Shown one piece after another: positions 56,252-63,574 of a stretch of DNA of 64,000 nucleotides. The position numbers and the translations under genes were made by a program. Position 1 is the stretch's first letter. The number at the start of each line of letters is the position of its first letter. Source of the DNA: Streptomyces sp. R302 (GTDB taxonomy: Bacteria > Actinomycetota > Actinomycetes > Streptomycetales > Streptomycetaceae); the NCBI RefSeq assembly GCF_012927245.1, contig NZ_JABBGE010000017.1:62001-126000 (forward strand). Reading direction: 5' to 3'. The notes under the pieces were generated by a model, which was not told the origin of the DNA, searched no databases, and saw nothing but the letters and a program-made list of their open reading frames with translations.

Positions 56252-57334
56252 ATGACCTGTGATGCCCTGTTCGCTCTGTCCGAGGTACAGCCCCGGCCCG
56301 CTCCCGATGCCCCGGTCGAGCCGAAGCCCAAGCGGCGGTCCGTGCACCCGTCCGTCCCCGCCTTGCCGTGGACCACGTGCCCCGACGAGCTGGTCACGGA
56401 CGCCGACTGGGTGGTCGTCTCGTCCAGCGGTGGACAGGACTCCCAGGCGATGCTCTGGACCGTCGTCCAGCGCGCTCGGGCCCTTGGGATGCTGCACAAG
56501 GTGGTCGTGGTCCACGCGGACCTGGGCCGGATCGAGTGGGCGGGGACCCGCGAGCTCGCCGAGCGTCAGGCGTACCTCGCCGGCGTCCCCCGGTTCGAGG
56601 TGGTCCGGGCGTCCGGCGGCGACCTCCTGGAGCGCGTGGAGACCCGATACCGGAAGCTGAAGGCGAAGGCCGAACGGGAGGCCCTCGAGCGGGGCGAGGA
56701 CCCGACCACGGCGAAGGCAGCGCCGGCGTGGCCTTCGAGTTCGGCACGCTGGTGTACCCCGGATGCAAAACGAGGCCCGATCCATACCCTCTACACGCGG
56801 CTCGTCGCGGAGCTCGCGCACCTGGGGCGCCCCGTGCGGATCCTGGAGTGCATCGGGCAGCGGGCCGCCGAAAGCAAGCAGCGGGCGAAGCTCGCCGCCG
56901 TGGAGATCAACCGCGGGGCCAGCAACGGGAAGCGGCACGTCACCACCTGGCGGCCCATCCACGCGTGGAGCGACCGGAGGGTGTGGCTCGAGATCAGCCG
57001 CTCCCGCCTGCCGTACCACCCGGCTTACGACTGGGGTAACCGGCGCCTCAGCTGTGTCTTCTGCGTTCTCGGTTGCGTCAGCGACCTCGTGAACGGAGCC
57101 CGGCACGTGCCAGAGCTCGCAGCGGCGTACGCCCGAACCGAGGTCGCGGTGGGCGCCGACTTCAAGCACGGCTTGTCGATGCGGGAGATCATCCGGCGGG
57201 CCGCAGCCCTTGAGGCGTCCGAAGGACCCGCTGCGCGGCCGCCGGTCGGTACGGCCATGGCCGCGCACATCGGCCGGGCCCGGACCTCGAAGTACCTCGC
57301 CCGCCAGATCACGCTGTACGGCCTGGCGGCCTGA
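56252..57334 (+). CDS. PAPS-reductase / DndC-type PP-loop protein
   Basis: A 360-residue protein with the PP-loop VVVSSSGGQDSQA near residue 58, then TTWRPIHAWSDRRVW and RRLSCVFCVLGC, a Cys motif in the position used for an iron-sulfur cluster by DndC-like and related reductases. The enzyme probably activates its substrate with ATP and moves sulfur. A DNA or tRNA modification role is plausible beside the DNA methyltransferase, but no DndD/E or cysteine desulfurase is present in the window. Confidence 0.82.
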   Translation: MTCDALFALSEVQPRPAPDAPVEPKPKRRSVHPSVPALPWTTCPDELVTDADWVVVSSSGGQDSQAMLWTVVQRARALGMLHKVVVVHADLGRIEWAGTRELAERQAYLAGVPRFEVVRASGGDLLERVETRYRKLKAKAEREALERGEDPTTAKAAPAWPSSSARWCTPDAKRGPIHTLYTRLVAELAHLGRPVRILECIGQRAAESKQRAKLAAVEINRGASNGKRHVTTWRPIHAWSDRRVWLEISRSRLPYHPAYDWGNRRLSCVFCVLGCVSDLVNGARHVPELAAAYARTEVAVGADFKHGLSMREIIRRAAALEASEGPAARPPVGTAMAAHIGRARTSKYLARQITLYGLAA

Positions 57335-57379
57335 CCCAACCCCTCCACGGCGCGCCCCGCCGCGGGCGCGCCGCTCTGG

Positions 57380-57397
57380 GGCCGGAGAGCACCGGCC
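57380..57397 (+). promoter_or_regulatory. AGAGCA-loop hairpin
   Basis: Six-bp stem GGCCGG/CCGGCC around AGAGCA, 24 nt from ATG 57422, with GAGGAACACC between. Internal copy and the rightmost one. Confidence 0.82.
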
Positions 57398-57421
57398 TCC
57401 TTCCGAGAAGAGGAACACCAC

Positions 57422-57868
57422 ATGTCCCGTACGACCCGCGCCCACACGATCCGCGAGCACCTACGCAAGGGCGGCCTGACCGATCTCCGGCTCGACGTCG
57501 CCAAGCAGCGTGCCCCCGACGAGCAGGAGACGGACGGGTTCTCCGTGCGGCAGCACAAGGACGAGACGGGCGCCCTGGTCGTCGTCGCGGGCGCGTACGG
57601 ACCGAACTGGCTGCGCACCCAGGCGGAGATCTGCGGGCTCCTGGAGCGGCCGTTCGTGCGGTGCGTCGTGCTCGCCGAGGCGCCGGGCGTCGCCGACCAC
57701 GAGGTCCTCGTGCGCTGGGGAACGGCGGAGGAGCTGCGGGCCCGTGCGCACGCCCAGGCGGCCCGTCAGGCCGAGCTCGTGGCCCAGCTGCGGAAGCAGG
57801 AGGCGGAGCAGCGCGCCGAGGCCGAGCGGCAGGCTCGCGAGGACGCCGGCCAGTACGGCCTGTTCTGA
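57422..57868 (+). CDS. hypothetical protein with C-terminal QxxLF
   Basis: A 148-residue protein: globular first two thirds, then a charged helix (ELVAQLRKQEAEQRAEAERQ) ending in GQYGLF, matching the QxxLF sliding-clamp-binding pattern at the extreme C-terminus. Unknown function. Co-transcribed with the PP-loop gene. Confidence 0.72.
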   Translation: MSRTTRAHTIREHLRKGGLTDLRLDVAKQRAPDEQETDGFSVRQHKDETGALVVVAGAYGPNWLRTQAEICGLLERPFVRCVVLAEAPGVADHEVLVRWGTAEELRARAHAQAARQAELVAQLRKQEAEQRAEAERQAREDAGQYGLF

Positions 57869-57937
57869 AAATCGCCGTCGCGACGTTCCTTCACGTGTAG
57901 CCCTTTCCGGCCCGCGCCCGTAGGAAGCCCGCCATAG

Positions 57938-58135
57938 TCGATCCCGCAGGCCGCTGCTGGCGAGGGCGGGGGCCGCGGGTACCGGCACAGGTGGATCGTG
58001 CGCGGCCACTGGCGGAATCACTACTACCCCTCCCGTAAGGATCACCGGCCGATCTGGATCGAGCAGCACCTCAAGGGCCCGGACGGGGCGCCGATCCTCG
58101 ACCCGGGCAAGCTGGTCAACGTCCTCGGTCGGTGA
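57938..58135 (+). pseudogene. C-terminal fragment of a phage/plasmid protein
   Basis: An open stretch without start codon or ribosome site encodes RHRWIVRGHWRNHYYPSRKD, then HRPIWIEQHLKGPDGAP and a stop. The pattern of Trp, Arg and aromatic residues is strongly protein-like and similar to C-termini of accessory proteins in actinobacterial mobile DNA. Everything upstream of it is lost, so it is a decayed relic. Confidence 0.6.
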
Positions 58136-58331
58136 GCATTGCCGCAGGCACGCCTCTGGCCTCCCGTGGGGAGCCGGGAGGGAGAGGGCGTGGCCCTGCC
58201 CTCGCGAGCGACGCAGGGCGGGACCGGTGCGGTGTCGCATCCAGGGGATGTTCCGCATCGCTCACACTGGCATCGGCTGGTGCGGCGCGCTAGATCCGTG
58301 AACGCATCCGCCGATGGCATATGCGTTCAGG

Positions 58332-58555
58332 TCAGCGGCGTCCCGCGAGCCGCTGGTCCGCGTACGCCCCGCCCGTTGCCGGTACTGCGGCCGGGTCGGC
58401 GAGCTCGGTGAGCGCGTGCACGCAGGCGTCCATCCGGTCCGGGGAGTCCATGCCCGGGATCCACGTCACCAGCTGCCCCTCCAGGCGACGTTCCAGGCGC
58501 AGCCGCGGCCGCGTACGATCAAGTCGCCGATGCTGCCATGCTGTTCGGCGAAGTA
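58332..58555 (-). pseudogene. C-terminal relic of a phage large terminase
   Basis: Reads LRLERRLEGQLVTWIPGMDS, PDRMDACVHALTELADP and a short tail. GQLVTWxPGxDSPDRxDAxVHALTEL is the usual end of many large terminases. No N-terminal domains precede it; upstream is a terminator (58556-58596) belonging to the ParA operon. This is a second terminase, different from that at 28938, reduced to a fragment. Confidence 0.7.
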
Positions 58556-58596
58556 GCACGAGGGCCCGGCCACTTCCTTTGGCCGGGCCCTCGTGC
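58556..58596 (-). terminator. terminator of the ParA operon
   Basis: Perfect 16-bp stem GCACGAGGGCCCGGCC/GGCCGGGCCCTCGTGC with the loop ACTTCCTTT, 12 bp after the stop of the gene at 58608. Confidence 0.9.
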
Positions 58597-58607
58597 ATGC
58601 GGGGTTG

Positions 58608-59549
58608 CTAGCCGAGTTCCTTGCGGCCGGCTCGCGCCTGCTTCTTCATGCGGGCGAGGACTGCCTCGTAGACGGTGGTGTCGTCCGGGTCGACGAAGGC
58701 CTCCATAAGCCGGAGGGTGACCTCCGAGCGCGGGATACGGGGCCGGTTGAGGGCGTCCGCGATCGTGATGGCCCGCTTGTCGACTGCTCGGGTCACCGCG
58801 GCCGGGATCGCTCGGCTTACCGCGGCCCCGCCCTCCCTGTTGACCAGGACGCCCTTGATCGTCTTCGCCAGGGCGTCGGCGTCCTCGTCCGGGTCGTCGA
58901 GCTCCAGGTCGGCAGGCAGGGCCCGGATCAGATCTTCCAGCCGTGCAGCAGTGAGCTTGTCGGCTCCGACCACGTCGACAGCCAGTAGGAAGACTGCGAT
59001 GGCCGCGTTCAAGCCATACTTGTTCTTCACCGGGACCAGAGTGCGAACCTGGCCGGCAACCGCCGTGAAGCCTCGTTCGTGGAGACGCTCGCCGATATCC
59101 CATCCGGCCCGCAGACGGGTGACGTTGGGGACCGAGAGGTCCTTCTCGACGGTCACCCACTCCTCGATCGTCGCGTAGCAGCGTGTCGGGTCGGTCTTGT
59201 GCGGGATGTCCCGGAAGAGTCGTCCGGTGGCGATGGTGTCCAAGGCCTTGCCCTGGATGAACCACATCTCGCTCGCCAGGTCGACGGCGGCGTTGCACTT
59301 CTCGAACCGCTTACGCTCGGCGTCGGTGAGTACGCCGTCCCCTTCGGGCGCGACCGGGGCAGGGATCTTGTCCAGTCCGATCCGGGCGTCCTCGAGCGCT
59401 TCGTTGATCTTGGCCTCTACGGCGGCCTGCTGTGTTTCTTCAGCAGCTTTACCCGCCTCGATGAGGCGGTTTGCGCCCTCTTGGGGCGACTGTTGGCCGA
59501 CTGCGTCCCAGGCCGTATGGGCTGCCCATTTGTTCCCTGCCTGGTTCAT
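58608..59549 (-). CDS. ParA-coupled partition partner (ParB position)
   Basis: A 313-residue protein directly after ParA, with a 4-nt overlap (ATGA at 59549). By position it should be the DNA-binding partner of the partition system, but it lacks a clear ParB box (GERR-type motif) and classic ParB HTH. It is helical, with an N-terminal acidic segment that could touch ParA. Terminated by a strong hairpin. A plasmid-specific, non-canonical ParB is the best reading. Confidence 0.68.
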   Translation of the reverse strand: MNQAGNKWAAHTAWDAVGQQSPQEGANRLIEAGKAAEETQQAAVEAKINEALEDARIGLDKIPAPVAPEGDGVLTDAERKRFEKCNAAVDLASEMWFIQGKALDTIATGRLFRDIPHKTDPTRCYATIEEWVTVEKDLSVPNVTRLRAGWDIGERLHERGFTAVAGQVRTLVPVKNKYGLNAAIAVFLLAVDVVGADKLTAARLEDLIRALPADLELDDPDEDADALAKTIKGVLVNREGGAAVSRAIPAAVTRAVDKRAITIADALNRPRIPRSEVTLRLMEAFVDPDDTTVYEAVLARMKKQARAGRKELG

Positions 59550-60379
59550 GCGGCGATCACCAGCCCGCTCTTCTGTGCGATGTCGCGGAAGAAGCCCGCG
59601 GTGTCCTGCTTCGGGAAGGCGAACTGAACCGGCAGGCCCTGGGCACCGGACTCGCCCAGCTCCTTGCCGCGGAAGGGAATTTCCCCAAGGGGCTTAAGGC
59701 GCGGGTGGTTCCTGAGGGAGTCGAGGAGGGTGGTGTCGTACAGCCCTCGGCCGTAGAGGGCCGTGCTGATGACGAGGCCAAGCTCCTGAAAGTCGTCCCG
59801 GTCGGCCTCGACCATCACCTTCTGGTGCTGGGCGAGCTGCAGCTGGATGGCCTTCATGGACCAGCGGTGCACGCTGGCCATCATGATCGAACCGTGGGCG
59901 GCTGCGGTGATGGCGTCGGTGTCGGTGTCGATCGCCGGGCGCGTGTCGATGAGGATGATGTCGTACTCACCCTCGAAGTGGGCGAGCATCCTGCGGTAGG
60001 CCGTCGTCCAGTTCATCGTCCGCAGTTGCGTGGGGAGGAACGTCATGTCCTGGCTGGCCGGCAGGACGTGAATGTTCTCGAACGGCTTCGCCACCAGCGG
60101 GCGCGGGTCCGCGTGGTTGATCAGGCAGTCGACCTGAGTCAGACCTCCGTCCTCACCGAGCAGGTTGAGGAGGAATCCGTCAGTGGCGTTGCCCGAGGGG
60201 TCGCCATCGACGATGAGGACCTTCTGGCCGAAGCTGGCCAGTGAGCCGGCGAGGTTGATGGTGGTGGTCGTCTTGCCGACGCCGCCCTTCTGGTTGCACA
60301 TCGCGACGATGACCGTCCGTGCGGGGCGAGCGGTGAAAGGCCCGTAGCGGAGCCGTTCGATCTGAGTTGCAGTCGTCAT
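59546..60379 (-). CDS. parA: ParA-family partition ATPase
   Basis: A 277-residue ParA protein. The deviant Walker A is CNQKGGVGKTTTTINLAGSL near residue 30, with the signature Lys; Walker A' IILIDTRPAID follows near residue 135. It drives segregation of low-copy replicons with its partner. ATG 60379 has no ribosome site (CCCTCCC precedes it) and may be read from a leaderless mRNA; the longer frame is not supported. The presence of ParA supports a plasmid-like replicon. Confidence 0.9.
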   Translation of the reverse strand: MTTATQIERLRYGPFTARPARTVIVAMCNQKGGVGKTTTTINLAGSLASFGQKVLIVDGDPSGNATDGFLLNLLGEDGGLTQVDCLINHADPRPLVAKPFENIHVLPASQDMTFLPTQLRTMNWTTAYRRMLAHFEGEYDIILIDTRPAIDTDTDAITAAAHGSIMMASVHRWSMKAIQLQLAQHQKVMVEADRDDFQELGLVISTALYGRGLYDTTLLDSLRNHPRLKPLGEIPFRGKELGESGAQGLPVQFAFPKQDTAGFFRDIAQKSGLVIAA

Positions 60380-60525
60380 GGGAGGGACGATAGTCAGACT
60401 GCGGACCCGCGCAGGGCAGCACGCCCGGACTCGCACCGTACGGGCGCGTGATATCGGGTCGGAGCGTCACCCTGACGAGGGTCTGCCTACGTGGCCAATT
60501 GGACGAGAATGATCTTGATCGGCGT

Positions 60526-61521
60526 CTACTGCTCCGTCTCGTGCCGGTGGCGGAGTCGCTCGTAGGCCATGCCGAGTTGGAAGTCGACGCCTACCTGGAC
60601 GCCGAGGGTTTCGCAGATGGCGGCGAGGTGCGTGGTCACCGTGCGTGGGGAGATCCCGAGCTCCCTGGCGATGCCCTCTCGGGTCATGCCGTTGGCCTTC
60701 TCCCTGAGGATCTTCATCTGCAGGGGGCTGAGCTCGGCGGTCTCGGTGCTGCGGATCTGTGGGCTTTTCCACGGGTTCGCCCGGTTCCACTGTTCTTTGT
60801 ACATGTCGATGATGAGGGCGACCATCCCGGGGTGGGTGACGAACCACCCGGTGAAGCGGTGGAGGTAGCCGGGGCCGGGGCGGTGGTCGGAGATCATCGC
60901 CGCGCGGCCGTCGATGATGACGGTTCGGTGGAAGTCTCCCGGGAGTGTGCGGACTTCGCCTTCGTACTGGGTGACGGCGTCCGCCCACTTCACCTGGTGC
61001 GGTTTCTGGCGTGCGGACTCAAGGAAGATGGTCCGGTACTTGACCCCGCGCTTGAGGTTCTCGAGGTCCTTGATCAGGGACTTCTCGAGCGTCTCGGGGT
61101 CGCGTTCGACGGGCTGCGCGCTCCACATCCAACTCGTCATCCCGTGGAGCGCCTCCTGGAGAGCGGTGCTGCACTCCTTGGGGTTGGAGAGGAAGCGGAC
61201 GCCGCCGGCGGTGGCGTCCGGCTCGGCGTCGGCGACCGATGGGAGGGTGTCGAGAAGGGCCTGGTGCCTCTCAACACCGCGCAGGATTCCGCCAATCGCG
61301 GTGAAGGCCTGCTCGTAGCTGTTCCGGCGCGAAATGTGAGGGGGAAGGCCGAGGTAGTGCCCTTCCCTGCGCCAGTAGTCTTCGGCCGCCAGGTCGTGCT
61401 CGATGAGTTCGTCGAGCCCCGGGGCGCCGTGGACGCGATTGTCTCCTCGCCCCAGGCGTGCGTAGACCTCGAGCGCTTCGGCTGAGAGAGACGTCGGATT
61501 GTCCGCTTTATCTTTACTCAT
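60526..61521 (-). CDS. LuxR-type regulator with large N-terminal domain
   Basis: A 331-residue regulator. The C-terminal LuxR HTH is clear (LSPLQMKILREKANG, then ARELGISPRTVTTHLAAICE). The N-terminal 250 residues include HRTVIIDGRAAMIS, an HxV-I-DG segment like the HKD-type domain found in a group of Streptomyces LuxR proteins, perhaps a sensor for a small signal. ATG 61521 has GGAGGGGAG eight bases upstream. It is divergent from the DPGWN-repeat peptide gene, which makes that peptide its likely target and possibly its signal; that is inference. Confidence 0.85.
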   Translation of the reverse strand: MSKDKADNPTSLSAEALEVYARLGRGDNRVHGAPGLDELIEHDLAAEDYWRREGHYLGLPPHISRRNSYEQAFTAIGGILRGVERHQALLDTLPSVADAEPDATAGGVRFLSNPKECSTALQEALHGMTSWMWSAQPVERDPETLEKSLIKDLENLKRGVKYRTIFLESARQKPHQVKWADAVTQYEGEVRTLPGDFHRTVIIDGRAAMISDHRPGPGYLHRFTGWFVTHPGMVALIIDMYKEQWNRANPWKSPQIRSTETAELSPLQMKILREKANGMTREGIARELGISPRTVTTHLAAICETLGVQVGVDFQLGMAYERLRHRHETEQ

Positions 61522-61538
61522 GGCCGCTCTCCCCTCCG

Positions 61539-61572
61539 GTTGCACGGTGGTGCGTTGCACCGACGCGCAACG
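61539..61572. promoter_or_regulatory. GTTGCAC repeats between the LuxR and peptide genes
   Basis: Two direct copies of GTTGCAC (61540 and 61555) and one inverted GCGCAAC, so that CGTTGC (61553-61558) and GCAACG (61567-61572) form an inverted repeat with an 8-bp spacer. Located 18-50 bp upstream of the LuxR ATG. A likely regulator-binding region. Confidence 0.5.
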
Positions 61573-61761
61573 GTTTTACCTTGCCTCGGGCACGGTCCGC
61601 AGGCGACATTGAGCCCTAGTCGCCTGCCCGCAAGCGCTCTACCTGCAGCTTTCTTGCATCGAGATCCAGCCGCGGTGGAGAAAGAGTGTCAGGTCGGGCG
61701 AGACGGCGGGCCCAGCGGACTGGTATGACGCTCGCCAGAACTCACGCACGAGAGGTGGAGC

Positions 61762-62055
61762 ATGAAGACACTGCGCAATCTGCTGACCGCGGCCGTCGCG
61801 GCGACCGTCCTGTCCTTGCCCGTTGCCGGCCTGATGTCGGCTGAGTCCGGCCTCATGGGGGCGGCGTCGCAGACGCTGGCCGACCCGGGATGGAACCGCG
61901 CGGTCCTGGCCGAGGGGGAGTCCGAGGTCGCGGACCCGGGCTGGAACCTCCTGCCGGAGGAGCCGGCCGGGGACCCTGGTTGGAACAACCCGCCGGCGGA
62001 GCCGCTCGACCCGGGTTGGAACGTGACTCCCACTCAGGACCCGGGCTGGAACTAG
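61762..62055 (+). CDS. secreted peptide precursor with five DPGWN repeats
   Basis: A 97-residue protein. Residues 1-23 form a signal peptide (KTLRNLLTAAVAATVLSLPV). The mature part holds DPGWN at residues 41-45, 58-62, 71-75, 83-87 and 93-97, the last being the very C-terminus; the spacers (12, 8, 7, 5 residues) are acidic and Pro-rich. This looks like a multi-copy precursor from which short peptides are released, or a repeat-based surface ligand. No protease or modifying enzyme is adjacent. ATG 61762 has AGGTGGAG four bases upstream. The neighbouring LuxR gene suggests regulation by it. Confidence 0.8.
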   Translation: MKTLRNLLTAAVAATVLSLPVAGLMSAESGLMGAASQTLADPGWNRAVLAEGESEVADPGWNLLPEEPAGDPGWNNPPAEPLDPGWNVTPTQDPGWN

Positions 62056-62278
62056 CCCGAGGACTTCCGGCGGTCGCCTGCTGCGCGTGAGGCGGCGCGC
62101 CTGCAGGAAAGCGCGCACTGCGGGAGCAGCTCTCACGCTTACTCCCTGGCGGTCGGTGGGAGGGCTGCACATCCTTCCTGCCGACCGCAATCCAGGTCCG
62201 GTCCCCACCCGTTTCTGGATACCCACCGAATTTGAATCGAACTACTATTCGACATGCCTTCGAGGGGGACGGACACCT

Positions 62279-62749
62279 GTGGCGATCATTCCGGCAGAGA
62301 ACAGCACGACTTCCTGGCACACGGCCGGAGCCGCAGCCCGGCAGGAGAGCGGCGTCGCCTGGCCGACGGTCACAAACAGCTGCGACTTCGCGATCGGGGC
62401 CGAGGCCTCGCCCGCGGAAGCCGTTCAGCAGGCCCGGGACCTACTGGCCATGTTCCTCCCGCTCTTCCTGGCGGGATGCGAGATGGCCGGGGCCGTCGCT
62501 GAACGCGCCGCCGACGTCCTGGCGGAGCTCGTGGACCTTACGGCCAGGCGCAGCGCGGGAGCGGGCCTGTCGGGCAGGGTCGTCGTCGACGGTGCCCACG
62601 TGATCGTGTCGGTCGGTGATATGGCCGGCCGGCTCCCGGCGCCGGGGGAAGAGCCGGGGCTGCAGCGGGTACGCCGTCTCGTTGCCGACATGGGGCAGTA
62701 CGACGGCGACCGAGGAGGCCGGGTCACGTGGGCTGCGGTGGCGGCGTGA
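62279..62749 (+). CDS. hypothetical protein
   Basis: A 156-residue protein. A hydrophobic helical centre (ARDLLAMFLPLFLAGCEMAG) and a C-terminal strand pair (GRVVVDGAHVIVSVGDMAGR) recall the end of small HATPase-type anti-sigma proteins but no ATP-binding boxes are visible. GTG 62279 has a GAGGGGGACGG region upstream; a TTGAAT ... TACTAT promoter-like stretch lies at 62231-62250. Unknown function. Confidence 0.55.
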   Translation: MAIIPAENSTTSWHTAGAAARQESGVAWPTVTNSCDFAIGAEASPAEAVQQARDLLAMFLPLFLAGCEMAGAVAERAADVLAELVDLTARRSAGAGLSGRVVVDGAHVIVSVGDMAGRLPAPGEEPGLQRVRRLVADMGQYDGDRGGRVTWAAVAA

Positions 62750-62763
62750 CCACGGCAGCCTGG

Positions 62764-63081
62764 CTACAGGTCGAGGGCGGCCCGCACGGCGTGTGCGACG
62801 CGCTCCATGTCCTCGGCGGAGACGTATCCCAGCAGCTTGCCCTCGTCGAACCGTACGGGCCGGAACTGGTGGATGTCGGAGGCCATGACGACCCCGCGCA
62901 CCGGCAGGTCGATCGGGACGGTGAGGAGGGTGTCGAGGGCGTTCTCGACTTCCTGGATGAGGACGCAGGTAATGCCGCCCGGGTGGTGCTGGATGACCGC
63001 GTTGTGCTGGATGACCAGGACGGTGCGGTCCCGGCCCACGGTGGGCACGCGCCACACCGAGCCCCTCTGGACAACGCTCAC
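62764..63081 (-). CDS. PemK/MazF-like toxin
   Basis: A 105-residue protein with the layout of type II toxins of the MazF/PemK RNase family: RGSVWRVPTVGRDRTVLVIQ at the start, VRGVVMASDIHQFRP in the middle, and a C-terminal helix (MERVAHAVRAALDL). It would cut RNA when unopposed. GTG 63081 overlaps the antitoxin stop by 4 nt (GTGA), the usual antitoxin-first order. Confidence 0.78.
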   Translation of the reverse strand: MSVVQRGSVWRVPTVGRDRTVLVIQHNAVIQHHPGGITCVLIQEVENALDTLLTVPIDLPVRGVVMASDIHQFRPVRFDEGKLLGYVSAEDMERVAHAVRAALDL

Positions 63082-63320
63082 GCGGCGGCCTCGCGGTCTT
63101 CCTCGGTTGCCTCGAAGACGTCGTCCATCGGGTCCAGGGCCCTGAGGCGGGCGACTTCGCGTGTGGCGTCGACCAGTAGTTTTTCCCTTAGCGCATCCTC
63201 GAGGTAGGCGGAGAGGCCGTTCTTCCCGCCCGCGTCTTTTGCCCGCCTCAGCAAGTCTCCCGGCAGGGAGACGCTGGTCCGCTCCCGGGTGTCGCCACCC
63301 GACGTGCTCCGTGTCGTCAT
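63078..63320 (-). CDS. antitoxin with ribbon-helix-helix-like start
   Basis: An 80-residue protein. RERTSVSLPGDLLRRAKDAG followed by GLSAYLEDALREKL is the strand-helix-helix pattern of RHH DNA-binding antitoxins; the acidic tail (MDDVFEATEEDREAAA) is the usual toxin-binding end. ATG 63320 lies seven bases after a perfect -10 box, so it is probably read leaderless; ATGs at 63329 and 63332 lie within the -10 box and are unlikely. Confidence 0.78.
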   Translation of the reverse strand: MTTRSTSGGDTRERTSVSLPGDLLRRAKDAGGKNGLSAYLEDALREKLLVDATREVARLRALDPMDDVFEATEEDREAAA

Positions 63321-63327
63321 ACCAACC

Positions 63328-63356
63328 ATCATACGGTTCGTAGTACGCCGGTGTAA
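63328..63356 (-). promoter_or_regulatory. sigma-70-type promoter of the toxin-antitoxin pair
   Basis: TTACAC (63356-63351), 17-bp spacer, TATGAT (63333-63328), then seven bases to the ATG. Predicted transcription start falls on or next to the A of the ATG. Confidence 0.75.
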
Positions 63357-63398
63357 GGTGTGAGCGCCGATACCGAAAGTAGCGGTACAAATACAAGC

Positions 63399-63428
63399 GG
63401 GGCGCTGACCTGGCCCGGTCAACGCCCC
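63399..63428. repeat. inverted repeat near the replication-type genes
   Basis: GGGGCG-C-TGACC, a six-base loop TGGCCC, then GGTCA-A-CGCCCC. A bipartite stem with one mismatch, 150 bp before the gene at 63575. It could terminate leftward transcription or be a control site of the replication genes. Confidence 0.5.
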
Positions 63429-63574
63429 ATTCCTACCCAACTCGCCTAAGGGGGTAGGCACTGCTTGGCGCTGAGCATACAGGCTGATCGGCGCGGATCT
63501 CATGCTTCCGCGCCCCTTGCCTGGCTCGCGCTCTGCGGCACCTGCTCTCTGCACAGCACCAGAGAGTCCTCTGC

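Noticed and set aside
38406..57397. AGAGCA hairpins read as ordinary terminators
   Set aside because: They lie 21-48 nt before start codons and mostly just after a promoter-like box, not after stop codons, and their loop sequence is conserved, which terminators do not need.
55064..57460. 798-residue minus-strand frame
   Set aside because: It is antisense to four supported plus-strand genes and to their hairpins, and is low-complexity.
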